DNA of 64,000 bases from Oreohelix idahoensis. Its lineage: Eukaryota > Mollusca > Gastropoda > Stylommatophora > Oreohelicidae. A program made the position numbers and the translations under genes. Shown here piece by piece: positions 22,916-33,396 of this stretch. Within the stretch, counting starts at the first letter, position 1. Every line of letters begins with the position of its first letter. The stretch lies in NCBI GenBank assembly GCA_024509875.1, contig JAMPIV010012259.1:1-64000 (forward strand), read 5' to 3'. The notes under the pieces were generated by a model. That model had not been told where the DNA came from. It did no database searches and was given only the letters and a program-made list of their open reading frames with translations.

Positions 22916-23471
22916 CCGTCTCGAAGCTCTGCCAGATACATACTGCCCGAGATTATAGTTTCTCAGTACAACTCAGTAAATCTTCGCTCAAGCGCGAACT
23001 AACTGCTTGACGTGTGAGCTCAGCTCACCCGTATCTCCCCCACAACTACTACTAAGAACATTTGAATACTTTCTTTATTTTTAAAAAACTAACACATACT
23101 CAGTTGAGCTATGTTCAAAAAATATAGCGTACAAAGCACCCAAGTAAAAAAATCATTTCATAACTTTAAACGTGCTTACTCGCGTGTCTATAAAAAATCA
23201 GACCCGTACGTAAGAATCCCAAACACTTAACTCCTACTCAAAAACATGACTTAACTTAAGTTAAATAGAGTCGTAAGATAGGCTGGATTAGAGCAATTAC
23301 TCAATCCAAGACTGCCTTTTTCTCTCTATACTATCACCTTTTCCCTACACGTTTACCCCTCCTCGTGAAACAATACTATTTCTTACACCTTCCTTTCACA
23401 TAGCTGTCACTATCACCTCTGCTCCAGCGGGACCATAAATATCTCAGTCCTATTTTCTCACAATTTACGAC
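22916..23471. other. No gene recognised
   Basis: AT-rich sequence with no repeat or frame that I can name. Confidence 0.5.
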
Positions 23472-23885
23472 AAGAGTGCACCATCAAGACAAGAGATGGA
23501 CAGGACAGAGTCTATCAGAGTGCACCATCAAGACAAGAGATGGACAGGTCAGAGTCTATCAGAGTGCACCATCAAGACAAGAGATAGGACAGAGTCTATC
23601 AGAGTGCACCATCAAGACAAGAGACAGGACAGAGTCTATCAGAGTGCACTATCAAGACAAGAGACAGGACAGAGTCTATCAGAGTGCACCATCAAGACAA
23701 GAGATGAACAGGACAGAGTCTATCAGAGTGCACCATCAAGACAAGAGATAGACCTATCAGAGTGCACCATCAAGACAAGAGATAGACCTATCAGAGTGCA
23801 CCATCAAGACAAGAGACGTCGGAGATCCACTGCAGCTGACCTTCTATGTAGAGGTGGCACCTGATGATGATGTCTGTGTCTAATT
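23472..23885. repeat. Tandem repeat, about 40-46 bp, ending in a LINE-like tail
   Basis: About nine units of GTGCACCATCAAGACAAGAG plus GGACAGAGTCTATCAGA, with internal deletions in the last three. The array runs directly into RRRSTAADLLCRGGT, stop, then TGATGATGATG, which looks like the C-terminus and tail of an RTE-type LINE (compare STAADPPVQ beyond the LINE-B frame at 11.15 kb). The repeat probably arose from the end of a LINE. Confidence 0.85.
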
Positions 23886-24009
23886 TTGATTGATTGATTT
23901 GTTATTGGTGAAGTTAGGGGACCTCCATCTATTCCGGTCACCATGGGCATTCCAGAACACATACTGCTTTGTAAAACGCTCACAATTATCCTGTGTAGTT
24001 CCGGGTGCA

Positions 24010-24153
24010 AAGACAAGAGCAAAAGTTGCTCTTGAGTTAGGGAAGGAAAAGGCAGCGAAGATGGGAACTATCCATCTCTCGATACTGGACCTAGTATAGT
24101 GAAGTCTCTAACACTTCATTCCCCTACGGCATAAGACTACCTTTACCTTTTTC
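24010..24153 (+). mobile_element. SINE-2, 5'-truncated
   Basis: Flanked by a 13-bp target duplication (AGTTCCGGGTGCA at 23997-24009 and 24154-24166). The 3' half matches the copies at 43790 and 44862: GCTCTTGAG-TAGGGAAGG, GTGAAGTCTCTAACACTTCA and a final ACTACCTTTACCTTTTT. The tRNA-like head is missing. Confidence 0.88.
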
Positions 24154-24311
24154 AGTTCCGGGTGCAGAGATGGCACTAGGATTGTTCCACAGTTATGTGA
24201 TGTCTCTTGTTGTTGGCGCCCTCTCACCGGGTGCTGTACTGTATCGGATCAGACACAAGAAAAGAATAAGTTTCTTGCTCTCTCCGGTAACTCGTAGTGT
24301 GAGACTGTGCT

Positions 24312-24440
24312 TTGGGCTGGCAATCTCATCATTTCAAATAAGTTGCTTCATAAACCACCGCTGTATGAGCACATGAATGCTTTAGTGCAAGTTTCTTACA
24401 AGAGAACCTGCTGCAATGGTGGCGTCATGACCAGCGCAAT
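24312..24440. repeat. Dispersed repeat (GCTGGCAATCTCA type)
   Basis: Related to 185-335, 30255-30415 and 57960-58090: GGGCTGGCAATCTCATCA, CATAAACCACCGCTG, AGTGCAAGTTTCTTACAAGA. It ends before a short GATGATGATG run at 24449-24460. Confidence 0.5.
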
Positions 24441-24509
24441 GTAAAATGATGATGATGACAAAGAAATCTGCAGGAGAACATTCATGTGTACAAGAAAATA
24501 TAACCGGTA

Positions 24510-25065
24510 ATCTAAATCTGATGACAAGTACAGAAATACTGAAATCTGAACGAGAACAGAAATACTGAAATCTGAATGAGAACAGAAATACTGAAATCTG
24601 AACCAGAACAGAAATACTGTAATCTGAACTACTGTAGAACAGAAATACTGAAATCTGAATGAAATCTGAACGAGAACAGAAATACTGAAATCTGAATGAG
24701 AACAGAAATAGTGAAATCTGAATGAGAACAGACATACTGAAATCTGAACCAGAACAGAAATACTGTAATCTGAACTACTGTAGAACAGAAATACTGAAAT
24801 CTGAATGAAATCTGAACGAGAACAGAAATACTGAAATCTGAATGAGAACAGAAATAGTGAAATCTGAATGAGAACAGACATACTGAAATCTGAATGCGAA
24901 CAGAAATACTGAAATCTGAACGAGAACAGAAATACTGAAATCTGAATAGAACAGAACAACTGAAATCTGAATAGAACAGAAATACTGAAATCTGAATGAG
25001 AACAGAAATACTGAAATCTGAATGAGAACAGAAATACTGAAATCTGAATGAGAACAGAAATTTGT
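24510..25065. repeat. 26-bp minisatellite with a larger repeated block
   Basis: About 21 copies of GAGAACAGAAATACTGAAAT plus CTGAAT. A block containing the unusual ACCAGAACAGAAATACTGTA and GAACTACTGTAG occurs twice, 145 bp apart (24601 and 24746), so whole blocks were duplicated. Long minus-strand frames across it (rich in F, S and Q) only reflect the repeat. Confidence 0.95.
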
Positions 25066-25697
25066 CTGAAAGAGTTAAAAAGAGAGAATTCAATGAGATC
25101 GTGAATAAAGGACAAACAAAAATAAAATGAGAATTACACTGCAGCCATGACAGGTGAGAGGAGAATTCGACTGTGACCTGAGCTCGTGTACTGGAATAAT
25201 CAATGCTTGAGTGACGCGAACAAAAGTAAAGGAAGATATTAATGAGGTCAACAGCGCTTCAACGTCAAATCTTTTTCCAGGTCAAAACTGCATCTTTATT
25301 TTCTCCCTCTCCCACCCTGTCCCAATGGTAGGTTCCTTTATATGGGCAAGTGAGCTAAACCTAAAAGTGTAACGAAAAAAATAAAAGCATGTTCCACAAT
25401 ACTGTATTCAATTATAAAAGTTTCAATTCATTTGAATGTGTCACGTGATAAATACGCAGGCAATGAATGACTAGATGCTCTGTCGAAAATGTTCATTATT
25501 TATTTGTTCGTTTAAGACGTGAAAAATACCACGCCCAGTTCGACAACCGGCAATACACATTCGTCGATAAAATATAAATAACCTGTGCTGTGCTGGTGGC
25601 ACAGTCCTACTAAAGGAAACGAAATGGACGTCCAAAAAATGTTGGATATTGAAGTTAAAAAAAAAAACGCTAAAAAAGGACTTCGCATGAACAGTTT
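25066..25697. other. No gene recognised
   Basis: No element or reliable frame. The A-run at 25657-25668 and T-runs at 25695-25714 account for the short frames. Confidence 0.5.
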
Positions 25698-25981
25698 TTT
25701 TTGTTTTTTTTTTTCTATAACCAGCGGCACTCGAGCTTTCCAGCTCTTTCGGCCCAATGACATGTCATTGCGAGGCTGGGGGGTCAGTGGACTTTCCTTC
25801 CAACCCGGTCAGGAGCTTCGCTCCTTCCCATCCACACGGGATTTATGTGCAGGAGCCGTTCAGGTTATTCAGTCAAATTTCCGGTCGTAAACATTTCTTC
25901 AAACGCCGACGGCCGGGTTTGAACCATGAACACCTGGTCGCCAGTACAACGTCGTAGCCATTACACCAGCGCGGCTCCCAT
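25698..25981 (-). mobile_element. SINE-4, tRNA-derived
   Basis: Flanked by CATGAACAGTTT at 25686-25697 and 25982-25993. On the minus strand the head reads GGAGCCGCGCTGGTGTAATG (A box) and GGTTCAAACCCGG (B box). The body is GC-rich, and the A-rich tail shows as T-runs at 25698-25714. Unlike SINE-1, the body contains CTTTCGGCCCAATGACATGT and GGAGCTTCGCTCC. It looks complete. Confidence 0.92.
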
Positions 25982-25993
25982 CATGAACAGTTT

Positions 25994-27233
25994 AAAAATA
26001 TATATATTAACAGGGATTATCTCCGGACAAGGGGCCACAAACAAACGCAACAAAGTGATAACAGAACAACGTTAAGACACTTACACACTTTCAAATTATA
26101 CGCACAGTCATTACAGAAGATGAAAAAGGCATCACTGAGATTGTGATAAACGAGCGCCAAAGCCTTATCGCTCTATCTTTTCCTACATCTTTCTTATTTT
26201 ATTTTCTCCCACATTGTGCTCTTTCATCCCACATTTTGCTATTTCATCGCTGTTCAGTCACGACTGGACTTTAAACTGTAATCTTTACTACTGGCGACTC
26301 GTATCAAAAGCGTAATGTTACACGCCTTTGATTTACTCTTACAATGGGCGTAATTGTGCAGACACCGGTTTGCCTCGTGAGGAATCGAGTGAACCCGCAG
26401 CTTGGACTTAAGAAAACATTCTTTGATAACTAGTCCCTATGGAAATAATTGTAACACATCCCAGCTTGGGATATTGTTGTTTTGAGAGACGCCAGGTGGA
26501 CACCTTTTCATTGCTAAGCCGTTATTTAAACAAAACACGGTCACCGTCGCGCACAATACAGTAGACCCCGTCTACAATAGACACCGGCGACTATGGCCTC
26601 GGAACGGGCACAAGATCGTTGCCAGATAGGAAAGATGAGCACAGGATAATGAACCGAGGGAACAAAGGGCGCCGCAGCAGTAAAGAACAAAGCTGACACG
26701 CGGGGCGATAGACAGACAGAAAGCGCTTTGACAGAAGGCGGGGGACATTTTTGCATTGGCCACCCAATTATCTAAACACCTGTTTGTCAGGCAAGTCCGG
26801 CAACGAAAGTTGGTCGCGAATTGCCCAACCCACTTTTAGACTGACAGGAGACAAGAGATCCAAGGCATGAGCAACCAAATGCCTCTTAGCTATTGGGTAG
26901 AGGGGGAGTTTCACGTCACAGGCAAGATTTGTCAACATATGGGCGTTTTAGGAATATAATGTGCCGCACAGTTCGCTAGATATCAGTCCAGTTTTCAACA
27001 TTGTGGTGTAGAGAAAAATCCCTAACGTCTAGCCTTAATACACGTGTTTATTCCTGTGTGGATATTGAATTCATATGTGGCATTTAAAGTGTTGTTACAG
27101 GAGTTTGCGAAGGGAAGCAGGTTTGTGTATCATTTGAAAACTATTAATAATTTTTCTTAGTTTTAGTAAGATCACATTCGCCATTAGCATAATAGCTACA
27201 TGTGCGAAGACAGCTTTCCTATTAATCCTTCCT
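25994..27233. other. No gene recognised
   Basis: About 1.2 kb. Two short overlapping minus-strand frames at 26541-26763 are cysteine- and serine-rich without a known domain. No repeats are visible. Confidence 0.5.
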
Positions 27234-27244
27234 ATAAATAATTA

Positions 27245-27622
27245 CCGAATCTTTTGGCCGAATACCATCACCAACCAAGATCTGCTTACTCGTAGCAAGC
27301 AAGAGGACATGCATACCATCATAGCTGGCAGACGCTGGAGCTGGGTTGGTCATGTCCTCAGAAGAGACCCCGATGCCATCACAAGAACAGCTATGCTTTG
27401 GACCCCTGAAGGAAAGCGAAAGAGAGGCCGACCAAAAACAACTTGGCGGAGGACTGTGGAGGCTGAGATGCAAAGAATGAACCAGAGTTGGGGCACTGTA
27501 CGAAGGATGGCCACCGACCGTGCAAAGTGGAATCAGTTTGTTGTTGCCCTACAAGACGCCACTAGGCGTGATGGCCACTGACTGCTTTGACGGTCGGTGG
27601 TTAAGGATCGAAGAAGAAGAAG
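27245..27622 (+). mobile_element. LINE-A, 5'-truncated, with target duplication
   Basis: The plus-strand frame encodes the LINE-A RT tail from ITNQDLLTRSKQEDMHT through WSWVGHVLRRD, GRPKTTWRRTVEAEMQ and ALQDATRRDGH to its stop at 27581, then GAAGAAGAAGA. Flanks ATAAATAATTA (27234-27244) and ATAAATGATTA (27623-27633) are an 11-bp target duplication with one mismatch. It is almost identical to the C-terminus at 5469-5800 but on the opposite strand. Confidence 0.93.
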
Positions 27623-27633
27623 ATAAATGATTA

Positions 27634-28084
27634 ATTAAATCAGAAGATTTCCTCTAAGATGATCGGAGGTAATTGATAGTCCTACTACACCTTCATCTGA
27701 ATTGTTACATCATCCTTACAGATTTACATGTGCGCACACTCACTCCCTAGCACAATATATTTAACACTTATCATCTCACTGTATAGAATTGAAATAATCC
27801 TTAGTAAGGAGTAGTATAAATGAAAGTCAGCAAGTGATATTAAAAGTAAAAACTTACGAAGACTTTTGTGTATCTTCTGTCCATCAGAAGTATGAGTCTA
27901 CACGCTACGTGTCTGACGTCTAACTAGAAAGAAGCTATCAAAGCGAACATCTGGATAGCAGAATTCGCCATAGGACACCCTTCATTCCTCAATTAAAAAG
28001 AAATATTTCTCGCCCATGATTAAAACGGTGGGCGCAGCATTTTTCGTCACCTTATATCACGTGCGCACAAGTTCAATACATATT
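27634..28084. other. No gene recognised; possible LTR start
   Basis: From TGTTACATCATCC (27699) onward the sequence could be part of a long terminal repeat ending near 29010, just before a TTGGGGGCT that resembles the start of a primer-binding site. No second LTR is present, so this is speculative. Confidence 0.2.
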
Positions 28085-28430
28085 GAAATCAAGTTCAAAT
28101 CACTCGAAAGCTTACTACATGAGTCAAGCTAAAGCTCACAGGTTGATTCTCATAGATATATCCAGTTCAGCTCCATCGAAAGCTTACTACATGAGTCAAT
28201 CTAAAGCTCAGAGTTGATTACTTATTCAAAAATCAAGTTCAGCTCCATCGAAAGCTTACCATCTGAAGTCAAGCTAAAGAGCTCAAATGTTGATTCTCAT
28301 ATTTATACCAAGTGCAACACGCTCTTAAGCGCATTCTTCGAAGCAGACTCCATAGTAACAAGTTGAGTTGGATATACAGATATCAAGTGCAGCTTACTCC
28401 AAAGTATATTTCGTGAATCACGATTACATA
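28085..28430. repeat. Imperfect tandem repeat, about 85-90 bp
   Basis: Three to four diverged copies marked by CGAAAGCTTACTACATGAGT, CAA-CTAAAGCTCA and GTTGATT. Confidence 0.75.
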
Positions 28431-29350
28431 CTCAAGTCTACATATCAAGAACATTTCGTGAAGATATCCAGTCTGGCCAGTCCACTTCGGAGATTAGCCA
28501 ACAGACAATTTTATACGACAACTGTTAACGGTTGGTCAACGCTACAGAGATATTGTCAAACAGTGAAGGACTGTATATCGTCAACGTTCTCAGTACAATA
28601 AAAGTTTTCATCAGTACGTCCTCGACTTAGAGATACCCACTCGGTATAACTTATAACAACTTGGGACATTCTATGCATACATGTGAATCATCCTACTCGG
28701 GAGAAGCATTTAAAGACACATGGACTGTGTAGATTACTCACCATTTTGGTAACACGTATCATATCACATCATCATCATTTCGCTTTACACGAGCTCATTC
28801 TTCTATTTAATTAACTACAATGTTAATATCTCATCTGTGTGTTTTTGTGTGAATCGTCTGTTACCATCATCACGTTCTAATCACTACTAACCCTACATGT
28901 GTACATATTTAATTAATAAACCCAATAATCGTTTCATCATTATCTAGCTCGTTAAGGTATCACTCGTGCTGTCGGTGTTAAATATTTACATATAGGTAAA
29001 TTTCTACACTCAAATAAGGTTGGGGGCTTTTTCTGTTACGGAATCTAAGGGCAGAAGCTAAGGTCGTGGGGAAACAGAACTCTTTCCATAATTCACTAGA
29101 AAACACTAAAAATGGAAAGCGTTCGCATTCTCTTCTTCTTGTCCTTATCTCGGATAGGTCTCTATTTTTCTTGACGAGCCAATTTCTGGAGAACTTCTAC
29201 CTAATATCTCATAGGCTATTCCCGGCGAAAACTACTGTCGTAGTTGCCCCAATACACACCATACGACAGAGGTTAGGAACACAATTTATCACGCAAAAAT
29301 AGCTTCATAAATTGAAGAACATGCAATAAATCCTTATAATTGAATACAAG
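28431..29350. other. No gene recognised
   Basis: Includes AATAAA at 28596 and 28916 and the TTGGGGGCT at 29017. These could belong to an LTR (see 27634), but nothing is firm. Confidence 0.35.
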
Positions 29351-29354
29351 ATAA

Positions 29355-29800
29355 GGGTTCTGAAGTGTTACACTGAACAAATGTAGTACGGAAGTAAATT
29401 CTGGACATCAAGCAAAACGATGCAAAAATTACTTGAGGCAACAGAGACGTGGTTTCTTACAAGGATGTTAAGAATCCCAAGGACAGCTGAGATAAGTAAC
29501 GAGAAATGCCATAGAAGAGCTAATAAATAAAAACATAATAAATAAAAGCAGCAGACAATCAACCTGAACTATACATGTGGTGAAACGAGTAGCACTCGAA
29601 AACGCTGTGACCATGGGGGAAAATTAGAGGGAAAGTCACGAGTCAAATCTTCGATAGTTACATTTTTCTGTGACCTCCTTCATTTTCTTTTATGCGCCCT
29701 TCCTCGTCAAGAAGACATTTCATACAGCCAGAATAACGAATAGAAACAGAATTCCAACATAAGGACATGACCAAGTATTAGAGGATCGTCTGATAGAAGA
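29355..29800 (+). mobile_element. LINE-E type RT fragment
   Basis: The plus strand encodes KVLHXT-like then YGSEFWTSSKTMQKLLEAT and WFLTRMLRIPRTAEISNE, the segment just after the palm in RTE/BovB-like elements (usual form YGSETWT-SK, WFLRRMLRI). Frames break on both sides and motifs fade by 29800. Confidence 0.7.
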
Positions 29801-29861
29801 CAGAAAGAAAACTCGACTATAGAACTGTACTAAATTTGAAATTATTACTTACTTAGTAGTT

Positions 29862-30165
29862 CCTCTTCTACCGTGAGGTGTGCAGGTTTGGAAGAGAGAA
29901 TACCATACTATCCTATCGGCTTTCCTCCTGGCCTGGTTCCATTCTAGTTCTTGATCCTTCAGAGGTTATCTAATGTTGTCCTCCCAGCGGACTCTGGGTC
30001 ATCCTGGAGGTCTGGATCCCTGACTCTTAGTTTCCCATACTTGTCGTGGTAGCCGATTTTCTCCTATTTTGCAGACATGGCCAAACCACCTTAGTTGGGG
30101 CTGTTCTACTTGGGTCTGCAAGGGTTGGGTTTTTAGACCAAGACGTATCGTCATGACGTATCAAT
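29862..30165 (-). mobile_element. LINE-B fragment, 3' end
   Basis: Aligns with 11216-11510 and 40608-40910 (ACCGTGAGGTGTGCAGGTTT, CTTCCTCTTCTACCG). It has more indels than either, so it is an older copy. The 3' tail is TTACTTACTTAG at 29847-29856. Confidence 0.88.
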
Positions 30166-30254
30166 TATCATTCCAGATAATCTGGCTAAGTTGTAATATG
30201 TACATTTTATTTATATTTTTGCATTTATCATGTGCAAATTTCTTGTGGATGTAC

Positions 30255-30415
30255 GTGTTTATACGAAGCTGGCAACCTCAGCACATAAAATGATTAGATT
30301 CATGAACCACCGCTCCAAGAACTGGTGACTGCTTCGTGCGAGTTTCCTCACAAAGAACCCATAAGCAGAGGTAGCCCCAGGCTCCATGTCAAGCAGGGAG
30401 TGGATGATAATGACA
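30255..30415. repeat. Dispersed repeat (GCTGGCAACCTCA type)
   Basis: GCTGGCAACCTCAGCACATA, GATTCATGAACCACCGCT and GCGAGTTTCCTCACAAAGAA: the best-preserved copy of the family also at 185, 24312 and 57960. It starts 90 bp from the LINE-B end. Confidence 0.55.
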
Positions 30416-31437
30416 ACATGGTGTACATACTTATATTAACTTTTTAATACGTTTATGTGTATATTCAAACGTGTTTAAATAATGTAATTGTTGTTTTCCG
30501 CTGTCCAAACGCACTTTCATCCGACCCACTGGGTTTAACATTAATGCTCAGGGAGGGTAACGTATGTGAGGAAGATGAAATGATGGAATGGAAGCGGAGG
30601 GCGCCTGATTCTCATGTCAGGAGACCCTATACTTAAAAGAATTATTTATTTTCTCTCAGTTTGTGGTACAGGTATGTGGTTCAAGTTGCCAGCAGTCTAT
30701 GCTAGAGGTCTACATCTGATGGGTTTTGAAGATGTTTGCCTTGACAATTGAAGTAGTTACCCCTAGCGTTACCACCAGGGACGTGCTACTGACACAGAAT
30801 TTGACGATTGACGGAACAGTCAACAGCACCCTTGGGAACCAACAGTGACGGAACCCAACACCAAATTATCGTCAACACCTGGCTAGTTAAGTATTACAGT
30901 CAGGCCCAGCAAAAGAACTTTTTTCACCGATAGCAAGTTTTAAGTCACAACTAGTGAAGAACACATCAATGTTTTCTTTTTTTCATACAAAACTCTATTT
31001 TAACTTTGTTAACTATAACTGATTATTAAATATGTTATGTGTAAATACAAACTGATAGTTCATTTAAACATCATTAAGTGAAATGCACACGTATGACTCC
31101 ATTTTTTTTTAAATACATAACAATACAGGGCTATTAAAGTAATATTTTACTGAATCATTTCAGTTGGGGGGGCCTTAGAAAATACGAGCAAATTTCTTTT
31201 TTCTCACTGACGGGGCGATAAGATAAAAAGTTCATGACAGCTTAGATGATAACAGTTGTTACGCTTGCTTTCTTAAAATTCCTGTAAGGTTCCCTGAAAT
31301 AGAAGCATTATTCTTCTATTTGTATGTCTGACACGAGTAAATCACCCCAAATAAAGAAGGAAGAAAAAGAATGAAAACTCGAATCTCCGGGGCTCGAAAC
31401 AAATAGTGCTAACGTAGGTTTCCTGAAATGATTGGTT

Positions 31438-31440
<3 letters not shown>
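30416..31440. other. No gene recognised
   Basis: About 1 kb, AT-rich, with T- and A-runs. No supported element. Confidence 0.5.

Positions 31441-31516
<76 letters not shown>
31441..31516. repeat. (GA)n microsatellite
   Basis: About 38 uninterrupted GA units; LSLSLS and GEREREwise frames over it are artefacts. Confidence 0.98.
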
Positions 31517-31519
<3 letters not shown>

Positions 31520-31756
31520 CAGCTGTATTGATGGCCCCATGCTATGTAAGAAGCGAAAACCAAAATGATGAAGAGAAAAATGTTGTCTGAATACTTTCAT
31601 TGTGGCGACCATGCATTTGGCCATTAGTGTGATTACATTATCTAGGGCCAGGTAAGCTTTGCTTATAAAATGCATAACACGAGGCTTGTGATTGTACAAG
31701 CTAAAGCGAAGTAGCTGCCAGGATCATAAATTCGGTGAAATTATTGTTACCACCGT

Positions 31757-31812
31757 TTACATTTTTTTTTTCCCTCGCTTGAGGTCGCATATTTTTTCCT
31801 CGCATGAGGTCG
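31757..31812. repeat. Short duplicated motif, CCTCGCATGAGGTCGCAT
   Basis: Two diverged copies of CCTCGCATGAGGTCGCAT separated by T-runs. The same double motif, with T-runs, lies in the U2-containing insertion at 36430-36475. Confidence 0.75.
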
Positions 31813-33396
31813 CATTAGTAAATTAATATGAAATAAATATAAAGGTATGTTATCAGGCACTCGCAGGAAATAAAGAAGTAGAACACCAGACAACAGAAAA
31901 ACAACAGACATGAGTGGCTTACCCAGGATTTGAACACTGGACCTTCCGTGCGACAACCCCGCCTAGCCATGCAAGCGAATCACACTATCTGCTCTGCCAT
32001 CTACGCATCATCAAAAAATGATGTTTCAATGGCAGGTCAATAGTGCGAACCACAATACACGACACCAGAAGTCCTCCATGGGCAGTTCAGCCTATTAATG
32101 ACGCAATCACTTCTGTTGTATTTCTATCAAGCAGTATAGGCCGAATCCAACAAGACCCTTAGGACCTTAATACTGTGTCCAGTAAATGATAGTAGACTAG
32201 AACAGTGAGAACAGAATAGTGGGTAGGTTTGGTATTGTACAAACATTTATTACAAATAAGGGAGGGAAACCCGAGGCCTGTAAACAGTAAATTAATATGA
32301 AATAAATATAAAGGTATGTTATCAGGCACTCGCAGGAAATAAAGAAGTAGAACACCAGACAACAGAAAAACAACAGACATGAGTGGCTTACCCAGGATTT
32401 GAACACTGGACCTTCCGTGCGACAACCCCGCCTAGCCATGCAAGCGAATCACACTATCCGCTCTGCCATCTACACATCATCAAAAAATGATGTTTCAATG
32501 GCAGGTCAATAGTGCGAACCACAATACACGACACCAGAAGTCCTCCATGGGCAGTTCAGCCTATTAATGACGCAATCACTTCTGTTGTATTTCTATCAAG
32601 CAGTATAGGCCGAATCCAACAAGACCCTTAGGACCTTAATACTGTGTCCAGTAAATGATAGTAGACTAGAACAGTGAGAACAGAATAGTGGGTAGGTTTG
32701 GTATTGTACAAACATTTATTACAAATAAGGGAGGGAAACCCGAGGCCTGTAAACAGTAAATTAATATGAAATAAATATAAAGGTATGTTATCAGGCACTC
32801 GCAGGAAATAAAGAAGTAGAACACCAGACAACAGAAAAACAACAGACATGAGTGGCTTACCCAGGATTTGAACACTGGACCTTCCGTGCGACAACCCCGC
32901 CTAGCCATGCAAGCGAATCACACTATCCGCTCTGCCATCTACGCATCATCAAAAAATGATGTTTCAATGGCAGGTCAATAGTGCGAACCACAATACACGA
33001 CACCAGAAGTCCTCCATGGGCAGTTCAGCCTATTAATGACGCAATCACTTCTGTTGTATTTCTATCAAGCAGTATAGGCCGAATCCAACAAGACCCTTAG
33101 GACCTTAATACTGTGTCCAGTAAATGATAGTAGACTAGAACAGTGAGAACAGAATAGTGGGTAGGTTTGGTATTGTACAAACATTTATTACAAATAAGGG
33201 AGGGAAACCCGAGGCCTGAAAACAGTAAATTAATATGAAATAAATATAAAGGTATGTTATCAGGCACTCGCAGGAAATAAAGAAGTAGAACACCAGACAA
33301 CAGAAAAACAACAGACATGAGTGGCTTACCCAGGATTTGAACACTGGACCTTCCGTGCGACAACCCCGCCTAGCCATGCAAGCGAATCACACTATC
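31811..33396 (-). repeat. 469-bp tandem array of SINE-3 units
   Basis: Equivalent points recur at 31956, 32425, 32894 and 33363, exactly 469 bp apart, so there are about 3.4 units. Copies differ by only a few bases (for example TACACATC/TACGCATC near 32472 and CTGTAAAC/CTGAAAAC near 33218). Each unit has a minus-strand tRNA-like head (A box TGGCAGAGCGGATAG, B box GTTCAAATCC), the body, a TCATCAAAAAATGATG palindrome and about 200 bp of extra sequence. The array ends abruptly at the Gypsy remnant. Confidence 0.93.

Noticed and set aside
24396..25115. Long minus-strand frame (239 codons) rich in Phe and Ser
   Set aside because: It is a repetitive translation of the 26-bp minisatellite; 26 is not a multiple of three, so it simply cycles through open phases.
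22374..33363. Recurrent frame MSHGRSSVQILGKPLMSVVF in several places
   Set aside because: It is the SINE-3 head and body read as protein; copies recur because the SINE recurs.
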